Of a stretch of 64,000 nt of DNA, positions 28,595 through 37,075 are shown piece by piece. Each line of letters starts with the position of its first letter. Position 1 is the first letter of the stretch. The notes under the pieces are model-generated. The model did no database searches. It was not told the DNA's origin and saw only the letters and a program-made list of their open reading frames with translations. A program made the position numbers and the translations under genes. Source of the DNA: Novosphingobium mangrovisedimenti (GTDB taxonomy: Bacteria > Pseudomonadota > Alphaproteobacteria > Sphingomonadales > Sphingomonadaceae); assembly GCF_025153475.1 (NCBI RefSeq), contig NZ_JANZXA010000001.1, positions 1 to 64,000 on the forward strand, read 5' to 3'.

Positions 28595-29221
28595 ATGGAT
28601 CATCAGGGATTTGTACCCAGCCCTGACTGGGACAATGCTGAGAACTTTGATGACAAGCGCGCGCAGCCTCGCGTCGCGCTCCTTCTGCGCAGCGCCAAGC
28701 TGGTCGGGGCGAGAGGGGAATTCCTTTGCATCGTCCGCGACGTTTCCGAGAGCGGCGTAAAGCTGCGCCTCTTTCACCCGCTGGTGGACGTCGAGGACCT
28801 GTGGTTGGAAATCGCGACGGGCGAACGCTTTTCAATCGCGAAGATCTGGGAAAAGGAAGGCGAAGCGGGCTTCCGTTTCGTCGATGCCATCGATGTGGAG
28901 CGCTTCATCGCCGAAGCCGGGCCGCACCCCAAGCGTCCGCTGCGGATCGAGCTGGCCTATCCGGCGATATTGAGCTGTGCCGGCAGCACTTTCCGGGCCA
29001 CGATCTGCGACCTCTCGCAACAAGGGGCTAAGATCGAGGCACCGCAACGGCTTGCCCTTGGCCAGTCCTTCCGGCTTGAGAGCGACATCCTGCCTGAATT
29101 CGACGCTACGGTACGCTGGCGGCGCGAACCGTTCTACGGGCTGGTGTTCCGCCAGCGCATGAGCATGAGCGAATTCGCCGAGCACGTACGCCAGCTGCAA
29201 CTGAGCACATCGCAAGACTGA
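28595..29221 (+). CDS. Tandem PilZ-domain protein
   Basis: 208 residues made of two PilZ domains. The first (about 20-105) has DKRAQPRVALLLR, then VRDVSESGVKLRL; the second (about 112-200) has KRPLRIELAYPAI, then ICDLSQQGAKIEAP. These are the R-x3-R and D/N-x-S-x2-G motifs that bind cyclic di-GMP. The first domain has R-x(3)-R spacing close to consensus, and the second is weaker (KRPLRI), so one domain may be degenerate. Likely a cytoplasmic c-di-GMP effector; target unknown. Confidence 0.85.
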   Translation: MDHQGFVPSPDWDNAENFDDKRAQPRVALLLRSAKLVGARGEFLCIVRDVSESGVKLRLFHPLVDVEDLWLEIATGERFSIAKIWEKEGEAGFRFVDAIDVERFIAEAGPHPKRPLRIELAYPAILSCAGSTFRATICDLSQQGAKIEAPQRLALGQSFRLESDILPEFDATVRWRREPFYGLVFRQRMSMSEFAEHVRQLQLSTSQD

Positions 29222-29286
29222 CGCGTTTCGGACCGCAGCGCCGCGCGTTTACGCCTTGGCGAGGCGCGCACGTTAACGTGCCGCGC

Positions 29287-30246
29287 ATGACCCGCTTCGA
29301 CCGACTCGCGCTCACCTGCGCAGCACTCCTCTTCACCGCCCTTCCGGCGATGCACCCGATGGCCCGGAGCCCTTCAGGCCCCATGCCGTACACCGTCGTC
29401 GAAACCGGGCGCGGCTATGCCCGCCTGCAGGACGCGGTGGACGCGATCGGCAATGGACGCGGCACGATCCGCTTCGCGTCGATGCGCTTCGCCGACTGCG
29501 CGGTCCAGACCGGAGGCGATGTGACCTACGAAGCCGCGATTCCCGGCCGATCGGTGCTCGACGGCGTTGCCTGCGAGAACAAGGGCGCGCTGGTCCTGCG
29601 CGGTCGCAGCGCCCGGGTGCAGGGCCTCGTCTTCGCCAACATCCGCGTGCCCGACAAGAACGGCGCCGGCATCCGTCTGGAGCACGGCAACCTCGCCATC
29701 GCGCAAGCCTGGTTCCGCGACAGCGAGCAGGGCATCCTCACCGGCAACGACCCTGCCAGCACGATCGCCATCGACAAGTCCACCTTCACGCGGCTGGGCA
29801 CTTGCGAGGGTTCGGGCTGCGCGCATTCGATCTACATCGGCAACTACGGCGCGCTGACCGTGACGCGCAGCCGTTTCGAGGCGGGTACCGGCGGCCACTA
29901 CGTCAAGACCCGCGCCGCGCGCGTCGCCATCCTCAATTGCAGCTTCGACGATTCGCGCGGCCGCGCCACCAACTACATGATCGACCTTTCCGATGGCGCC
30001 ACCGGTCGCATCGCCGGCAACTGGTTCGTCCAGGGCCGCGACAAGGAGAACTACTCCGCGTTCATCGCCGTCGCCGCCGAACACCGCAACCACCCCTCGG
30101 GCGGCCTCGTGGTGGAAGGGAACAATGCCCGTTTCGCACCCGGGCTGGACCGCCGCAGCGCCTTCGTCGCCGACTGGTCGGGCGATGCGGTGCGCCTTGG
30201 CGAGAATGCACTCGGCCCCGGGCTGGTGCGCTATGAAAAGCGCTAG
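29287..30246 (+). CDS. Secreted right-handed beta-helix protein
   Basis: 319 residues. The signal peptide covers about 1-24 (LTCAALLFTALPAMHPMA). The body repeats short beta-coils typical of pectate-lyase/NosD-like folds: GALVLRGRSARVQGLVFANI, GAGIRLEHGNLAIAQAWF, GALTVTRSRFEAGTGGHYVK, RVAILNCSFDDS. Probably binds or cleaves a polysaccharide in the periplasm or outside the cell; no catalytic triad can be assigned. A GTG 3 codons upstream is a possible alternative start. Confidence 0.7.
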   Translation: MTRFDRLALTCAALLFTALPAMHPMARSPSGPMPYTVVETGRGYARLQDAVDAIGNGRGTIRFASMRFADCAVQTGGDVTYEAAIPGRSVLDGVACENKGALVLRGRSARVQGLVFANIRVPDKNGAGIRLEHGNLAIAQAWFRDSEQGILTGNDPASTIAIDKSTFTRLGTCEGSGCAHSIYIGNYGALTVTRSRFEAGTGGHYVKTRAARVAILNCSFDDSRGRATNYMIDLSDGATGRIAGNWFVQGRDKENYSAFIAVAAEHRNHPSGGLVVEGNNARFAPGLDRRSAFVADWSGDAVRLGENALGPGLVRYEKR

Positions 30247-30265
30247 GCCGCCTTGCGCCGTCGCC

Positions 30266-31483
30266 TCACCCCGAAGCGCTGCACTCTGACTCGGAAGCCT
30301 GCGCAAGCGGTCCGATCCGCGCATCCCGGTCGTAGATGTCCGGCATGACCACGAAGGACCCGTCGCCCAGCAGGCCTGCGGTGAAATAGGTGATGTAGAC
30401 CGGCACCGGCCTGGGCAGGCTGACGGTGGTCGTCTTGCGGCTGGCAACGATGGCATCGACCTGCTCGCGACTTTCCTTCCCGTCCAGCAGCGTCGTCGCA
30501 TAGTCGAGCGCGCCGCCGACACGGATGCAGCCGTGGCTGAAGGCCCTGACGTCCTTCTCGAACAGGGACTTCGAGGGCGTGTCGTGCATGTAGACACGGA
30601 ACGGGTTGGGCATCACCAGCTTCATCTGCCCCAGCGCGTTGTTCGGCCCCGGCTTCTGGCGATAACGCCCTTCCGGCGTGCGCACGTAGCCCAGCCGCGC
30701 CGGGAACCGGCCTTTCTTCTCCCGCACGATGCTGGCCGGGATCTCCCACCAGGGATTGAAGACCACGCCCGTTATCGTCGTCGAGAAGACCGGGCTCGGC
30801 GTGGAACGCTTGCCGACAATCACCGGCCAGCTTCCGACCATCTTGCCGTCGCGCCACAGCCGGGCCTCGAACGTCGCGGTATTGACCAGGACATAGGACG
30901 ATCCGAGCGACTGCGGCAGCCAGCGCCAGCGTTCCATGTTGCGGGCAATCGTCTCGCGCCGCGCCGGATCGGTCTCCGTGGCATAGGCCTGACGCAGAGC
31001 GGCATAATCCGGGTTCGAGGGGCGCAGCGCCGTGAAAAAGGCATCGATGCCGCCATCCGCGACGGCCTTCGTCAGCCGGGAAGCCAGATCGATCGACGCG
31101 TCGCTGTCCTCGATCCGCCAGCCGGTACGCTGGGCGGTCGTGGCAACGCCCAGCAGGTGCATGTGTGCAAGTTCGAGCGCGAGCGCGGTGGCGGCGCTGT
31201 CGATCGCGGCCTGATCGCCGTTCGCTATGGAGGCATCGAGTTCCCCGATGTCGGGCTCGGGCAAGGCATCTTCCGGCGCGGCATGCGCCCAGCGAAGAAG
31301 TTCGTCCAGTTCGGCCGAATTCCAGCCCTCCGCAGGCACTTGCGGAACGACAGTCGCGCTTTCTTCCGCAGTGCTGGAAGTATTTGTAGCACCACAAGAA
31401 ACCAGTGCACCCAACAGAAACAGAACACTCCAGGGCGCGCTTGCGACACTGGAAACGTTGAAAACGGCCTTCATCTTCACCAT
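30266..31483 (-). CDS. L,D-transpeptidase, YcbB/LdtD-like
   Basis: About 405 residues from the ATG at 31483 (MVKMKAVFNVSS); starts at 31474 and 31513 are also possible. The N terminus looks like a lipoprotein signal (LFLLGALVSCGA). The catalytic motif MHDTPSKSLFEKDVRAFSHG, followed by CIRVGGALDYA, matches the YcbB class that makes 3-3 cross-links. It is shorter than E. coli YcbB (615 residues). It is divergent from another transpeptidase with about 33 bases between the starts, so the two promoters must lie within each other's coding regions. Confidence 0.88.
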   Translation of the reverse strand: MVKMKAVFNVSSVASAPWSVLFLLGALVSCGATNTSSTAEESATVVPQVPAEGWNSAELDELLRWAHAAPEDALPEPDIGELDASIANGDQAAIDSAATALALELAHMHLLGVATTAQRTGWRIEDSDASIDLASRLTKAVADGGIDAFFTALRPSNPDYAALRQAYATETDPARRETIARNMERWRWLPQSLGSSYVLVNTATFEARLWRDGKMVGSWPVIVGKRSTPSPVFSTTITGVVFNPWWEIPASIVREKKGRFPARLGYVRTPEGRYRQKPGPNNALGQMKLVMPNPFRVYMHDTPSKSLFEKDVRAFSHGCIRVGGALDYATTLLDGKESREQVDAIVASRKTTTVSLPRPVPVYITYFTAGLLGDGSFVVMPDIYDRDARIGPLAQASESECSASG

Positions 31484-31516
31484 AATCTCATCAAACACAA
31501 TTCGGGATCGCATACC

Positions 31517-32116
31517 ATGAATTTCAACAGGCGCCATTTTCTCGGTGCTGTTGCGGTGGGGTCTGCAGGTCTGGTTGCACCACGTGCATTCGCTTCGGTT
31601 CGCGCAAGCGCACCGCCAGCATTGCTTGGGCGCGCCAAGGCAGCTCTTGACGCACACGGCTCTTCCATCATCCATCGCGACGTGATGGGCATCGTCGATT
31701 TCGGCGTGTCCTCCGGACAGCCACGCTTCCACCTGATCGACATCCCCGGTGGGCGGGTAGCGGCAAGCTACTTCGTCGCGCATGGCCGGGGATCCGACCC
31801 GCAGAACAGCGGATGGCTGCAGCACTTCTCGAACCAGCCGGGGTCGAACGCGTCGAGCAAGGGCAGCTTCGTGATCGGCGAGACCTACTACGGCAAGCAC
31901 GGCCGCTCACGCAGGATCAAGGGCCTCGACCCGGAAAACTCGCAGGCCGCCAGCCGTGCCATCGTCATCCACGGCGCTTCCTACGTCAGCCCGACCGGCG
32001 CCAGGCAGCATGGACGGGTCGGACGCAGCCTGGGCTGCTTCTCGGTCCCGACCAGGGACATCAACGAAGTGCTCGCGAACCTGGGCGAAGGCCGACTTCT
32101 GTTCGCCTGGAAATAA
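31517..32116 (+). CDS. Murein L,D-transpeptidase catalytic-domain protein (YkuD_2)
   Basis: 199 residues. Tat-like signal NRRHFLGAVAVGSAGLVAPRAFA at the start. The catalytic region has FVAHGRGSDP, GWLQHFSNQPGSNASSKGSF, AIVIHGASYVS and the Cys nucleophile in GRVGRSLGCFSVP near 175. It belongs to the YkuD_2 group, related in sequence to the protein at 42718 (both share GWLQHFSN and SxGCF). It lies divergent from the YcbB-like gene. Periplasmic peptidoglycan role inferred. Confidence 0.85.
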   Translation: MNFNRRHFLGAVAVGSAGLVAPRAFASVRASAPPALLGRAKAALDAHGSSIIHRDVMGIVDFGVSSGQPRFHLIDIPGGRVAASYFVAHGRGSDPQNSGWLQHFSNQPGSNASSKGSFVIGETYYGKHGRSRRIKGLDPENSQAASRAIVIHGASYVSPTGARQHGRVGRSLGCFSVPTRDINEVLANLGEGRLLFAWK

Positions 32117-32133
32117 GGCCTGACGCCTGATTT

Positions 32134-33252
32134 CTAGAGAAGATGCCCGGTCCGGTCGCGCTTGGTTTCCAGATAGCGCGCATTGTGCGGATTGGGCGGA
32201 AGCTGGTGCGGCACGCGCTCGACGACGTCCACACCCACTGCCTGCAGCGCCTCGACCTTTGCCGGGTTGTTGGTCATCAGCCGGATGGCACGGACGCCGA
32301 GCAGGTCGAGCATGCGTGCCGCCACCGGAAAGTCGCGCGCCTCGGTCGGCAGGCCGAGGCGGTTGTTCGCGTCCACCGTATCGTAGCCGATGTCCTGCAG
32401 CCGATAGGCGCGCAGCTTGTTGACGAGGCCGATGCCCCGCCCTTCCTGTCGCAGATAGAGCAGCACGCCCCAGCCACCCTGCCTGGCCTCCTCGGCCATG
32501 GCACGCAGCGCGGCATCGAGCTGCGGCCCGCAATCGCATTTCAGACTGCCGAGGATGTCTCCGGTCAGGCATTCGGAATGGAGCCGCACCAGCGGCGGCC
32601 TGTCGCCATTCTGCTTGCCGATGACGAGCGCGACATGCTCGCGCAGGTCGTCGAGCGCGCGGAAGGCGACGATCTCGGCATCTTCGGCAGCCGCGACGGG
32701 CAGCCGCGCGCGCGAGGCGATCTGCAGGCGCCGGGTGTCCTTCCACTCGGCCAGATCGGCAGGCGAAACCTGCTGCGCGTCGCCCTCGAGCGCGGGCGCG
32801 GCGAGGAAGGCCGGAAGGATGCCTGCAAGCCGCGCCAGTTCCATGGCCGTGCCCGCGACCTCCCTATCCTCGATAGGCTCGGCGGCGAAGGGCCCCTTCA
32901 TCGGGTGTGCCAGATCGAGCGCGGGATCGGCAACGGCGCGCGCGGTCTCCAGATCGAACGGCTCGGCCGCACGGATCAGCACTGGCGCCTCGGGCACGGC
33001 AGCCTCGCGCTGGTTGGCCAGCTTGAGCGTGACCGCACGAGCAGCCGAGATCAGCATGCGCGGGGCCGCGACACCCGGCGCGAAGCCGGTCTCGGCAGGC
33101 AGCAGCACATCGCCCTCCCCCACACGGACCGGCCAGCCGTGGCGCAGCGCATCGAGCGCCAGCGCGACCCGACGTGCACCGGGAGAAGGCAGGCCTACGC
33201 TCAGAGGTCGAACTCCGTAATCAACGGCACGTGGTCGCTGGGCTGCTCCCAC
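32134..33252 (-). CDS. ribA: GTP cyclohydrolase II with N-terminal extension
   Basis: About 372 residues. The C-terminal 200 residues are a complete GTP cyclohydrolase II: VRLHSECLTGDILGSLKCDC with the three zinc Cys, LYLRQEGRGIGLVNKLRAY, and the end LMTNNPAKVEALQAVGVDVV. The N-terminal about 170 residues match the GTP_CH_N extension found in alphaproteobacterial RibA. First step of riboflavin synthesis. The start is uncertain: no ATG exists near the expected N terminus, and the GTG at 33252 with GAGGA upstream is the best candidate. It overlaps the end of xth by 52 bases. Confidence 0.85.
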   Translation of the reverse strand: MGAAQRPRAVDYGVRPLSVGLPSPGARRVALALDALRHGWPVRVGEGDVLLPAETGFAPGVAAPRMLISAARAVTLKLANQREAAVPEAPVLIRAAEPFDLETARAVADPALDLAHPMKGPFAAEPIEDREVAGTAMELARLAGILPAFLAAPALEGDAQQVSPADLAEWKDTRRLQIASRARLPVAAAEDAEIVAFRALDDLREHVALVIGKQNGDRPPLVRLHSECLTGDILGSLKCDCGPQLDAALRAMAEEARQGGWGVLLYLRQEGRGIGLVNKLRAYRLQDIGYDTVDANNRLGLPTEARDFPVAARMLDLLGVRAIRLMTNNPAKVEALQAVGVDVVERVPHQLPPNPHNARYLETKRDRTGHLL

Positions 33253-33989
33253 CGCCGCGTTTCCTCGACGAAGCGGTGCGCCGTCGCCTTTTCCGCCAGA
33301 TCGGGGGAGGCCCACATGTGGTCGAGCCGGCGCCCCTGGTCCTTCTGCCGCCAGTAGCTGCGGTAGGACCACCAGGAATAGTTGCGCTCGGGCGCCGGGA
33401 TGAACCTGCGGCCCAGATCCACCCAATCGTGCGAATCCTTGAAACGGTTCAGCGTTTCCACCTCGATCGGGGTGTGGCTGACGACCTTGATCAGAGCCTT
33501 GTGATCGTAGACGTCGCAATCGAGCGGGGCGATGTTGAAGTCCCCCACGATCAGCGTGGGGCGGTCGACCTTTTCCCCCCACCGCGTCATGCGCTCGAGG
33601 AAGTCCAGCTTCTGCCCGAACTTGGGATTGACCTCGCGATCGGCCACATCGCCGCCCGCGGGGATATAGACGTTCTCGAGGATCATCCCCTTGCCCGCCC
33701 CTTGCAGTTCGACGCCGACATGGCGGGCCTCGCCGTTGTCCTGCCAGTCGTGGCGGCTGTACTCGGTGAAGGGCACTTTCGAGACGGTAGCGACACCGTG
33801 ATAGCCCTTCTGCCCGTGGATCGCGCGGTGCGTGTACCCCAGCCGCTCGAACATCTCGTGCGGGAAGAGGTGCTCGGCAACCTTGATCTCCTGCAGGCAC
33901 AGGACGTCCGGCGCATGTTCGGTCAGGAAACGCTCGACCTGATCGATGCGCAGGCGAACGGAATTGATGTTCCAGGTAGCGATCTTCAT
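33201..33989 (-). CDS. xth: Exodeoxyribonuclease III
   Basis: 262 residues. It starts MKIATWNINSVRLR with the metal-binding Asn. Further EEP-family motifs are LCLQEIKV, NVYIPAGGD, LIVGDFNIAPLDCDVYD, RRLDHMWAS and the final SDHVPL with the catalytic His. An apurinic/apyrimidinic endonuclease and 3'-5' exonuclease for base-excision repair. The Met at 33989 is preferred over an upstream one whose leader is not family-like. Its tail overlaps ribA. Confidence 0.95.
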   Translation of the reverse strand: MKIATWNINSVRLRIDQVERFLTEHAPDVLCLQEIKVAEHLFPHEMFERLGYTHRAIHGQKGYHGVATVSKVPFTEYSRHDWQDNGEARHVGVELQGAGKGMILENVYIPAGGDVADREVNPKFGQKLDFLERMTRWGEKVDRPTLIVGDFNIAPLDCDVYDHKALIKVVSHTPIEVETLNRFKDSHDWVDLGRRFIPAPERNYSWWSYRSYWRQKDQGRRLDHMWASPDLAEKATAHRFVEETRRWEQPSDHVPLITEFDL

Positions 33990-34099
33990 GCGGCTGGCTT
34001 TAGGCATGGCATCCACGAATTGCCAGAGGGCCATGCGAGAAGCGTCGCAATGAGCCCTGCAATGCGCCTTGCACTGAACGAAGCCTCAGGCCCAGAGAA

Positions 34100-34225
34100 T
34101 CAGAAAACCCTCGAGCCGGGGGCAGAGGCTCGAGGGTTCCTGTAAGCGTTCGTCACGCTAGTTCAGTACGGCCGGTTCAGGAGGCGTGGGCAACAGGGGG
34201 GAAACCCGCCTCAAGCCGTACTGAC
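34100..34225 (-). ncRNA. Candidate trans-acting small RNA, about 125 nt
   Basis: A self-contained transcription unit between lolA and xth with no ORF. From its 5' end it has a closing 9-bp stem CAGTACGGC/GCCGTACTG (34215-34223 with 34164-34172), an inner GAGGCG/CGCCTC stem (34207-34212 with 34181-34186) around a C-rich loop, a small AGCGT-GACGA-ACGCT hairpin, and a 12-bp terminator. The unpaired strand contains CCTCCTGAA, an anti-Shine-Dalgarno sequence typical of alphaproteobacterial sRNAs. A promoter and terminator frame it exactly. Confidence 0.55.
34106..34138 (-). terminator. Rho-independent terminator of the candidate sRNA
   Basis: Perfect 12-bp stem: GGCTCGAGGGTT (34127-34138) with AACCCTCGAGCC (34106-34117), 9-base loop. 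On the minus strand the stem runs into TTTTCT, giving a short U-tract, the clearest intrinsic terminator in the window. Confidence 0.8.
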
Positions 34226-34231
34226 AAGTTC

Positions 34232-34259
34232 AATTTAGGATCAGTTGCCTTGCTGGCAA
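34232..34259 (-). promoter_or_regulatory. Promoter-like pair upstream of the candidate sRNA
   Basis: On the minus strand TTGCCA (34254-34259), 16 bases, then TAAATT (34232-34237). The predicted start near 34225 coincides with the first base of the closing stem of the RNA. Motif-based only. Confidence 0.45.
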
Positions 34260-34323
34260 GTGAACGGAATTCAGGAAACTGTCGCAATTTGTCGCTGCCC
34301 GAGCACAACCTGCGATGGACCGG

Positions 34324-34986
34324 TCACTTCTGTAGACGAGACTTGCGGCGCGGGTCGTTCCAACGGAAATCCCGGTCGCTGACAGGCACGCCGTAGCGCT
34401 GATTCGACAGCGCAATGGTGGTCCGCTGGTTCTGCGAGTCGAGCGCCACCCAGTAGGTCAGTTCCAGTCCGCCCGGAGCGGAAGCCTTGCGGGTGAAGAT
34501 CAGCGTGATCACGCCATATTCGGGATGCGAGGTATCGCGCACCTCGACACTCACGACATTGGGATTTCCCGTCGGCAGGACCGTTCCGTACTTCGCAACG
34601 TCGCGGTGGGGATCGAGCAGTGCCCCCAGCGGGCTGTTCTTGATCGGCCAGCGCTGAACCTGATCGACCGCGTAATCGATCAGCGTGAGCGCCTTGCCAT
34701 CGCTGACGATGAGCATCTGGGCGCTTTTCTCATACTGGAAGCGGATGCGCCCCGGACGCTTGAGCGTCAGCGTGCCGCGCACGCTCTGGCCCTTGCGGTC
34801 GGTCTGGACAAAGTCGGCCCGCATCGTCGAGATCCCGCGCAGCGCCGCGACCGCCTCGTCGAGCTGCTTCGAAGCGGCAGGGGGCGCGGCGATCGCCGGA
34901 GCAGACGGCAACAGGGCAGGAACACAAAGCGCGGCCAAAGCGGCCGCGCCAGCGCAGTTGCGAAAGGTCTTGGTCATGTTCTTCAT
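34324..34986 (-). CDS. lolA: Outer-membrane lipoprotein carrier protein
   Basis: 220 residues. The signal peptide ends near 34 (APAIAAPP). The body matches LolA: LDEAVAALRGISTMRADFVQ, LKRPGRIRFQYE, MLIVSDGKALTLIDYAVDQV, PEYGVITLIFTRK. It shuttles lipoproteins through the periplasm to the outer membrane. Its stop is followed by about 65 bases before the sRNA promoter. A Met at codon 4 is an alternative start. Confidence 0.9.
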   Translation of the reverse strand: MKNMTKTFRNCAGAAALAALCVPALLPSAPAIAAPPAASKQLDEAVAALRGISTMRADFVQTDRKGQSVRGTLTLKRPGRIRFQYEKSAQMLIVSDGKALTLIDYAVDQVQRWPIKNSPLGALLDPHRDVAKYGTVLPTGNPNVVSVEVRDTSHPEYGVITLIFTRKASAPGGLELTYWVALDSQNQRTTIALSNQRYGVPVSDRDFRWNDPRRKSRLQK

Positions 34987-35029
34987 GGCTGCGCGTCTAG
35001 GTACACAGCCTTGAACCGACCGTGAACCC

Positions 35030-35197
35030 TTACTTGATCTTGGCTTCCTTGAACTCGACGTGCTTGCGCGCGACGGGGTCGTACTTGCGGAAGCTCATCT
35101 TCTCGGTCGTGTTCCGGGGGTTCTTCTTGGTGACGTAGAAAAATCCGGTGTCGGCGGTCGAGACCAGACGAATCTTGACAGTTGCGGGCTTCGCCAT
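35030..35197 (-). CDS. rpmG: 50S ribosomal protein L33
   Basis: 55 residues, starting [20 protein letters not shown] and ending [14 protein letters not shown]. The L33 pattern is complete ([20 protein letters not shown]). It lacks the Cys pairs of the zinc-binding form, so it is the C-minus type usual in alphaproteobacteria. It stands alone upstream of lolA. Confidence 0.96.
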   Translation of the reverse strand: MAKPATVKIRLVSTADTGFFYVTKKNPRNTTEKMSFRKYDPVARKHVEFKEAKIK

Positions 35198-35341
35198 GGC
35201 GGGTTCCTGTAATCTCTCGTTTCAGCCGCCCTGGCAGGCCGGCATATCCGTTGAAAAACATCGGGCGGCAACAGCGCGCCGCCCTTCAAGGCTGCGGCCC
35301 ATGCGTCAGCAGGGCCGCAAAGTCAAGCGCAAGGCGCGCGC

Positions 35342-36124
35342 TCAGGGGATCGGAAACGGCTTGATCGGCTTGAGAACGCCGAATTTCTCTTTCTTCGGTC
35401 CATCCTCGAGCGGCGCCATTTCCAGTTCGGGAGGATCGATTCGCGTGTCCGGCAAGCGATCGAGCAGATCGCGAATCAGAGTGAGACGACCCTGCTTCTG
35501 GTCGTCGAAGTCGACGAGGGTCCACGGCGCATTGCGGGTATGGGTTGCCTCCAGCATGGCCTCGCGCGCCTTGGTGTAGTCCTTGTACTTCTCGCGCGCG
35601 GCCAGATCGACCGGCGAGAGCTTCCAGCGCTTCAGCGGATCGTCGAGCCGCTCGTGGAGGCGTTCCTCCTGCTTGTCCTGGTCGCAGGTCAGCCAGTACT
35701 TGAACAGCAGGATGCCATCGTCGGTCAGCAGCTTTTCGAAGACCGGCGTATGGCGCAGGAAGGCCTGCACCTGCGGCTCGGTCGCGTAGCCCATGACCTT
35801 CTCGACGCCCGCCCGATTGTACCAGGAGCGGTCGAACAGCACGATCTCCCCCGCTGCGGGAAGATGGGGCACGTAACGCTGGAAGTACCATTGCCCCTGC
35901 TCGCGCTCGCTGGGCGCAGGAAGCGCCACCGTGCGGCACTGGCGCGTATTGAGATGCTCGGAAATAGCGTGGATCGCGCCGCCCTTGCCGGCCGTGTCGC
36001 GGCCTTCGAACAACACCAGAATGCGCGCGCCGGTCTCCTTGGCCCAGCGCGCCATGCCAGCCAGCTCTTCCTGCATCGGTTCGAGCAGGTCCTCGTATTC
36101 CTTGCGTCCCAGACCGTTTCCCAT
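35342..36124 (-). CDS. ppk2: Polyphosphate kinase 2 family protein
   Basis: 260 residues. The nucleotide loop LVLFEGRDTAGKGGAI near 37-52, VLFDRSWYNRAGVEKVMG near 95-112 and LLFKYWLTCDQDKQEERL near 135-155 define PPK2 class I. It transfers phosphate between polyphosphate and nucleoside diphosphates in the cytoplasm. Three bases separate its start from the uppP stop, so they form an operon. Confidence 0.92.
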   Translation of the reverse strand: MGNGLGRKEYEDLLEPMQEELAGMARWAKETGARILVLFEGRDTAGKGGAIHAISEHLNTRQCRTVALPAPSEREQGQWYFQRYVPHLPAAGEIVLFDRSWYNRAGVEKVMGYATEPQVQAFLRHTPVFEKLLTDDGILLFKYWLTCDQDKQEERLHERLDDPLKRWKLSPVDLAAREKYKDYTKAREAMLEATHTRNAPWTLVDFDDQKQGRLTLIRDLLDRLPDTRIDPPELEMAPLEDGPKKEKFGVLKPIKPFPIP

Positions 36125-36127
36125 GCT

Positions 36128-36940
36128 TCAGACTCGCGAGAGCAGGAACAGCGCCAGCACACCGGCGACAATGCGGTACCAGGCGAAGGGCGCAAAGCCG
36201 GAGCGGCTGACGAAGGCCATGAACGCCTTGATGACGACCAGGGCCACGACAAAAGACACAACGAAACCGATGGCGATCTCGTTCCAGCCAACGGGGCCGA
36301 CACCCGCGGCAAGCTGTTCGCGCGCGCCCCACAGTTCCAGCGTGGTGGCGCCCATCATCGTCGGCACGGCCAGGAAAAAGCTGAATTCGGCCGCGGTGCG
36401 CCGCTCGACGCCCATCGCCAGCGCCCCCATGATCGTCGCGCCCGAACGGCTGACGCCCGGGACCATGGCCAGGCACTGTGCAATGCCCACGCCGATGCAC
36501 TGGCGGGCCGGCAGTTCGGCGACCCCGGTCAGCGGCCCCTGCTTTGCGACTTTCTCGATCCCGAGAATGGCTATGCCGCCCACGATCAGCGCCCACGCCA
36601 CGACCGAAGGCTGGCCGAGCAGCACATCGATGTAGTCCTTGAGCGCAAGGCCGATCACGGCCGAAGGCAGAAACGCCAGCAGCACGTTGCGCACGAACCG
36701 GATCGACGTGGGGTTGAGCTTCAGCAGCCCGGTGCCGACCGCCCAGAACGTGCGCCAGAACTGCACGATCACGGCCAGGATCGCACCCAGCTGGATGACG
36801 ATGTTGAACGTCGCCCACTGGGATGCGTTGTAGCCGAACAGTTCGGTTGCGAGGATGAGGTGCCCGGTCGATGAGACCGGCAGGAACTCGGTGAGGCCCT
36901 CGACAATGCCGAGGAGGATCGCGGTAAAGGTCAGGTCCAT
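36128..36940 (-). CDS. uppP: Undecaprenyl-diphosphate phosphatase
   Basis: 270 residues, about 8 membrane helices. The BacA motifs are clear: GIVEGLTEFLPVSSTGHL near 11-28 (Glu14 and Glu18) and MVPGVSRSGATIMGAL near 160-175. It recycles undecaprenyl pyrophosphate for cell-wall synthesis. First gene of the uppP-ppk2 pair. Confidence 0.95.
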   Translation of the reverse strand: MDLTFTAILLGIVEGLTEFLPVSSTGHLILATELFGYNASQWATFNIVIQLGAILAVIVQFWRTFWAVGTGLLKLNPTSIRFVRNVLLAFLPSAVIGLALKDYIDVLLGQPSVVAWALIVGGIAILGIEKVAKQGPLTGVAELPARQCIGVGIAQCLAMVPGVSRSGATIMGALAMGVERRTAAEFSFFLAVPTMMGATTLELWGAREQLAAGVGPVGWNEIAIGFVVSFVVALVVIKAFMAFVSRSGFAPFAWYRIVAGVLALFLLSRV

Positions 36941-37075
36941 CGGCGGCAGGTCATGCCCGACATGCCAGCCAAGTCAACCCGGTGCGTGCTGCACTGCGAA
37001 AAATGCAGGGTAGAAAAGCCCATGCCGCCATCCCGGGGCCGGCCCGGGTTGACGGTATGGGCGTCCGTTACAGGA

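Noticed and set aside
35540-36874. 444-codon open frame antisense to ppk2 and uppP
   Set aside because: It spans two convincing genes and their junction on the other strand; low-complexity Arg/His-rich residues.
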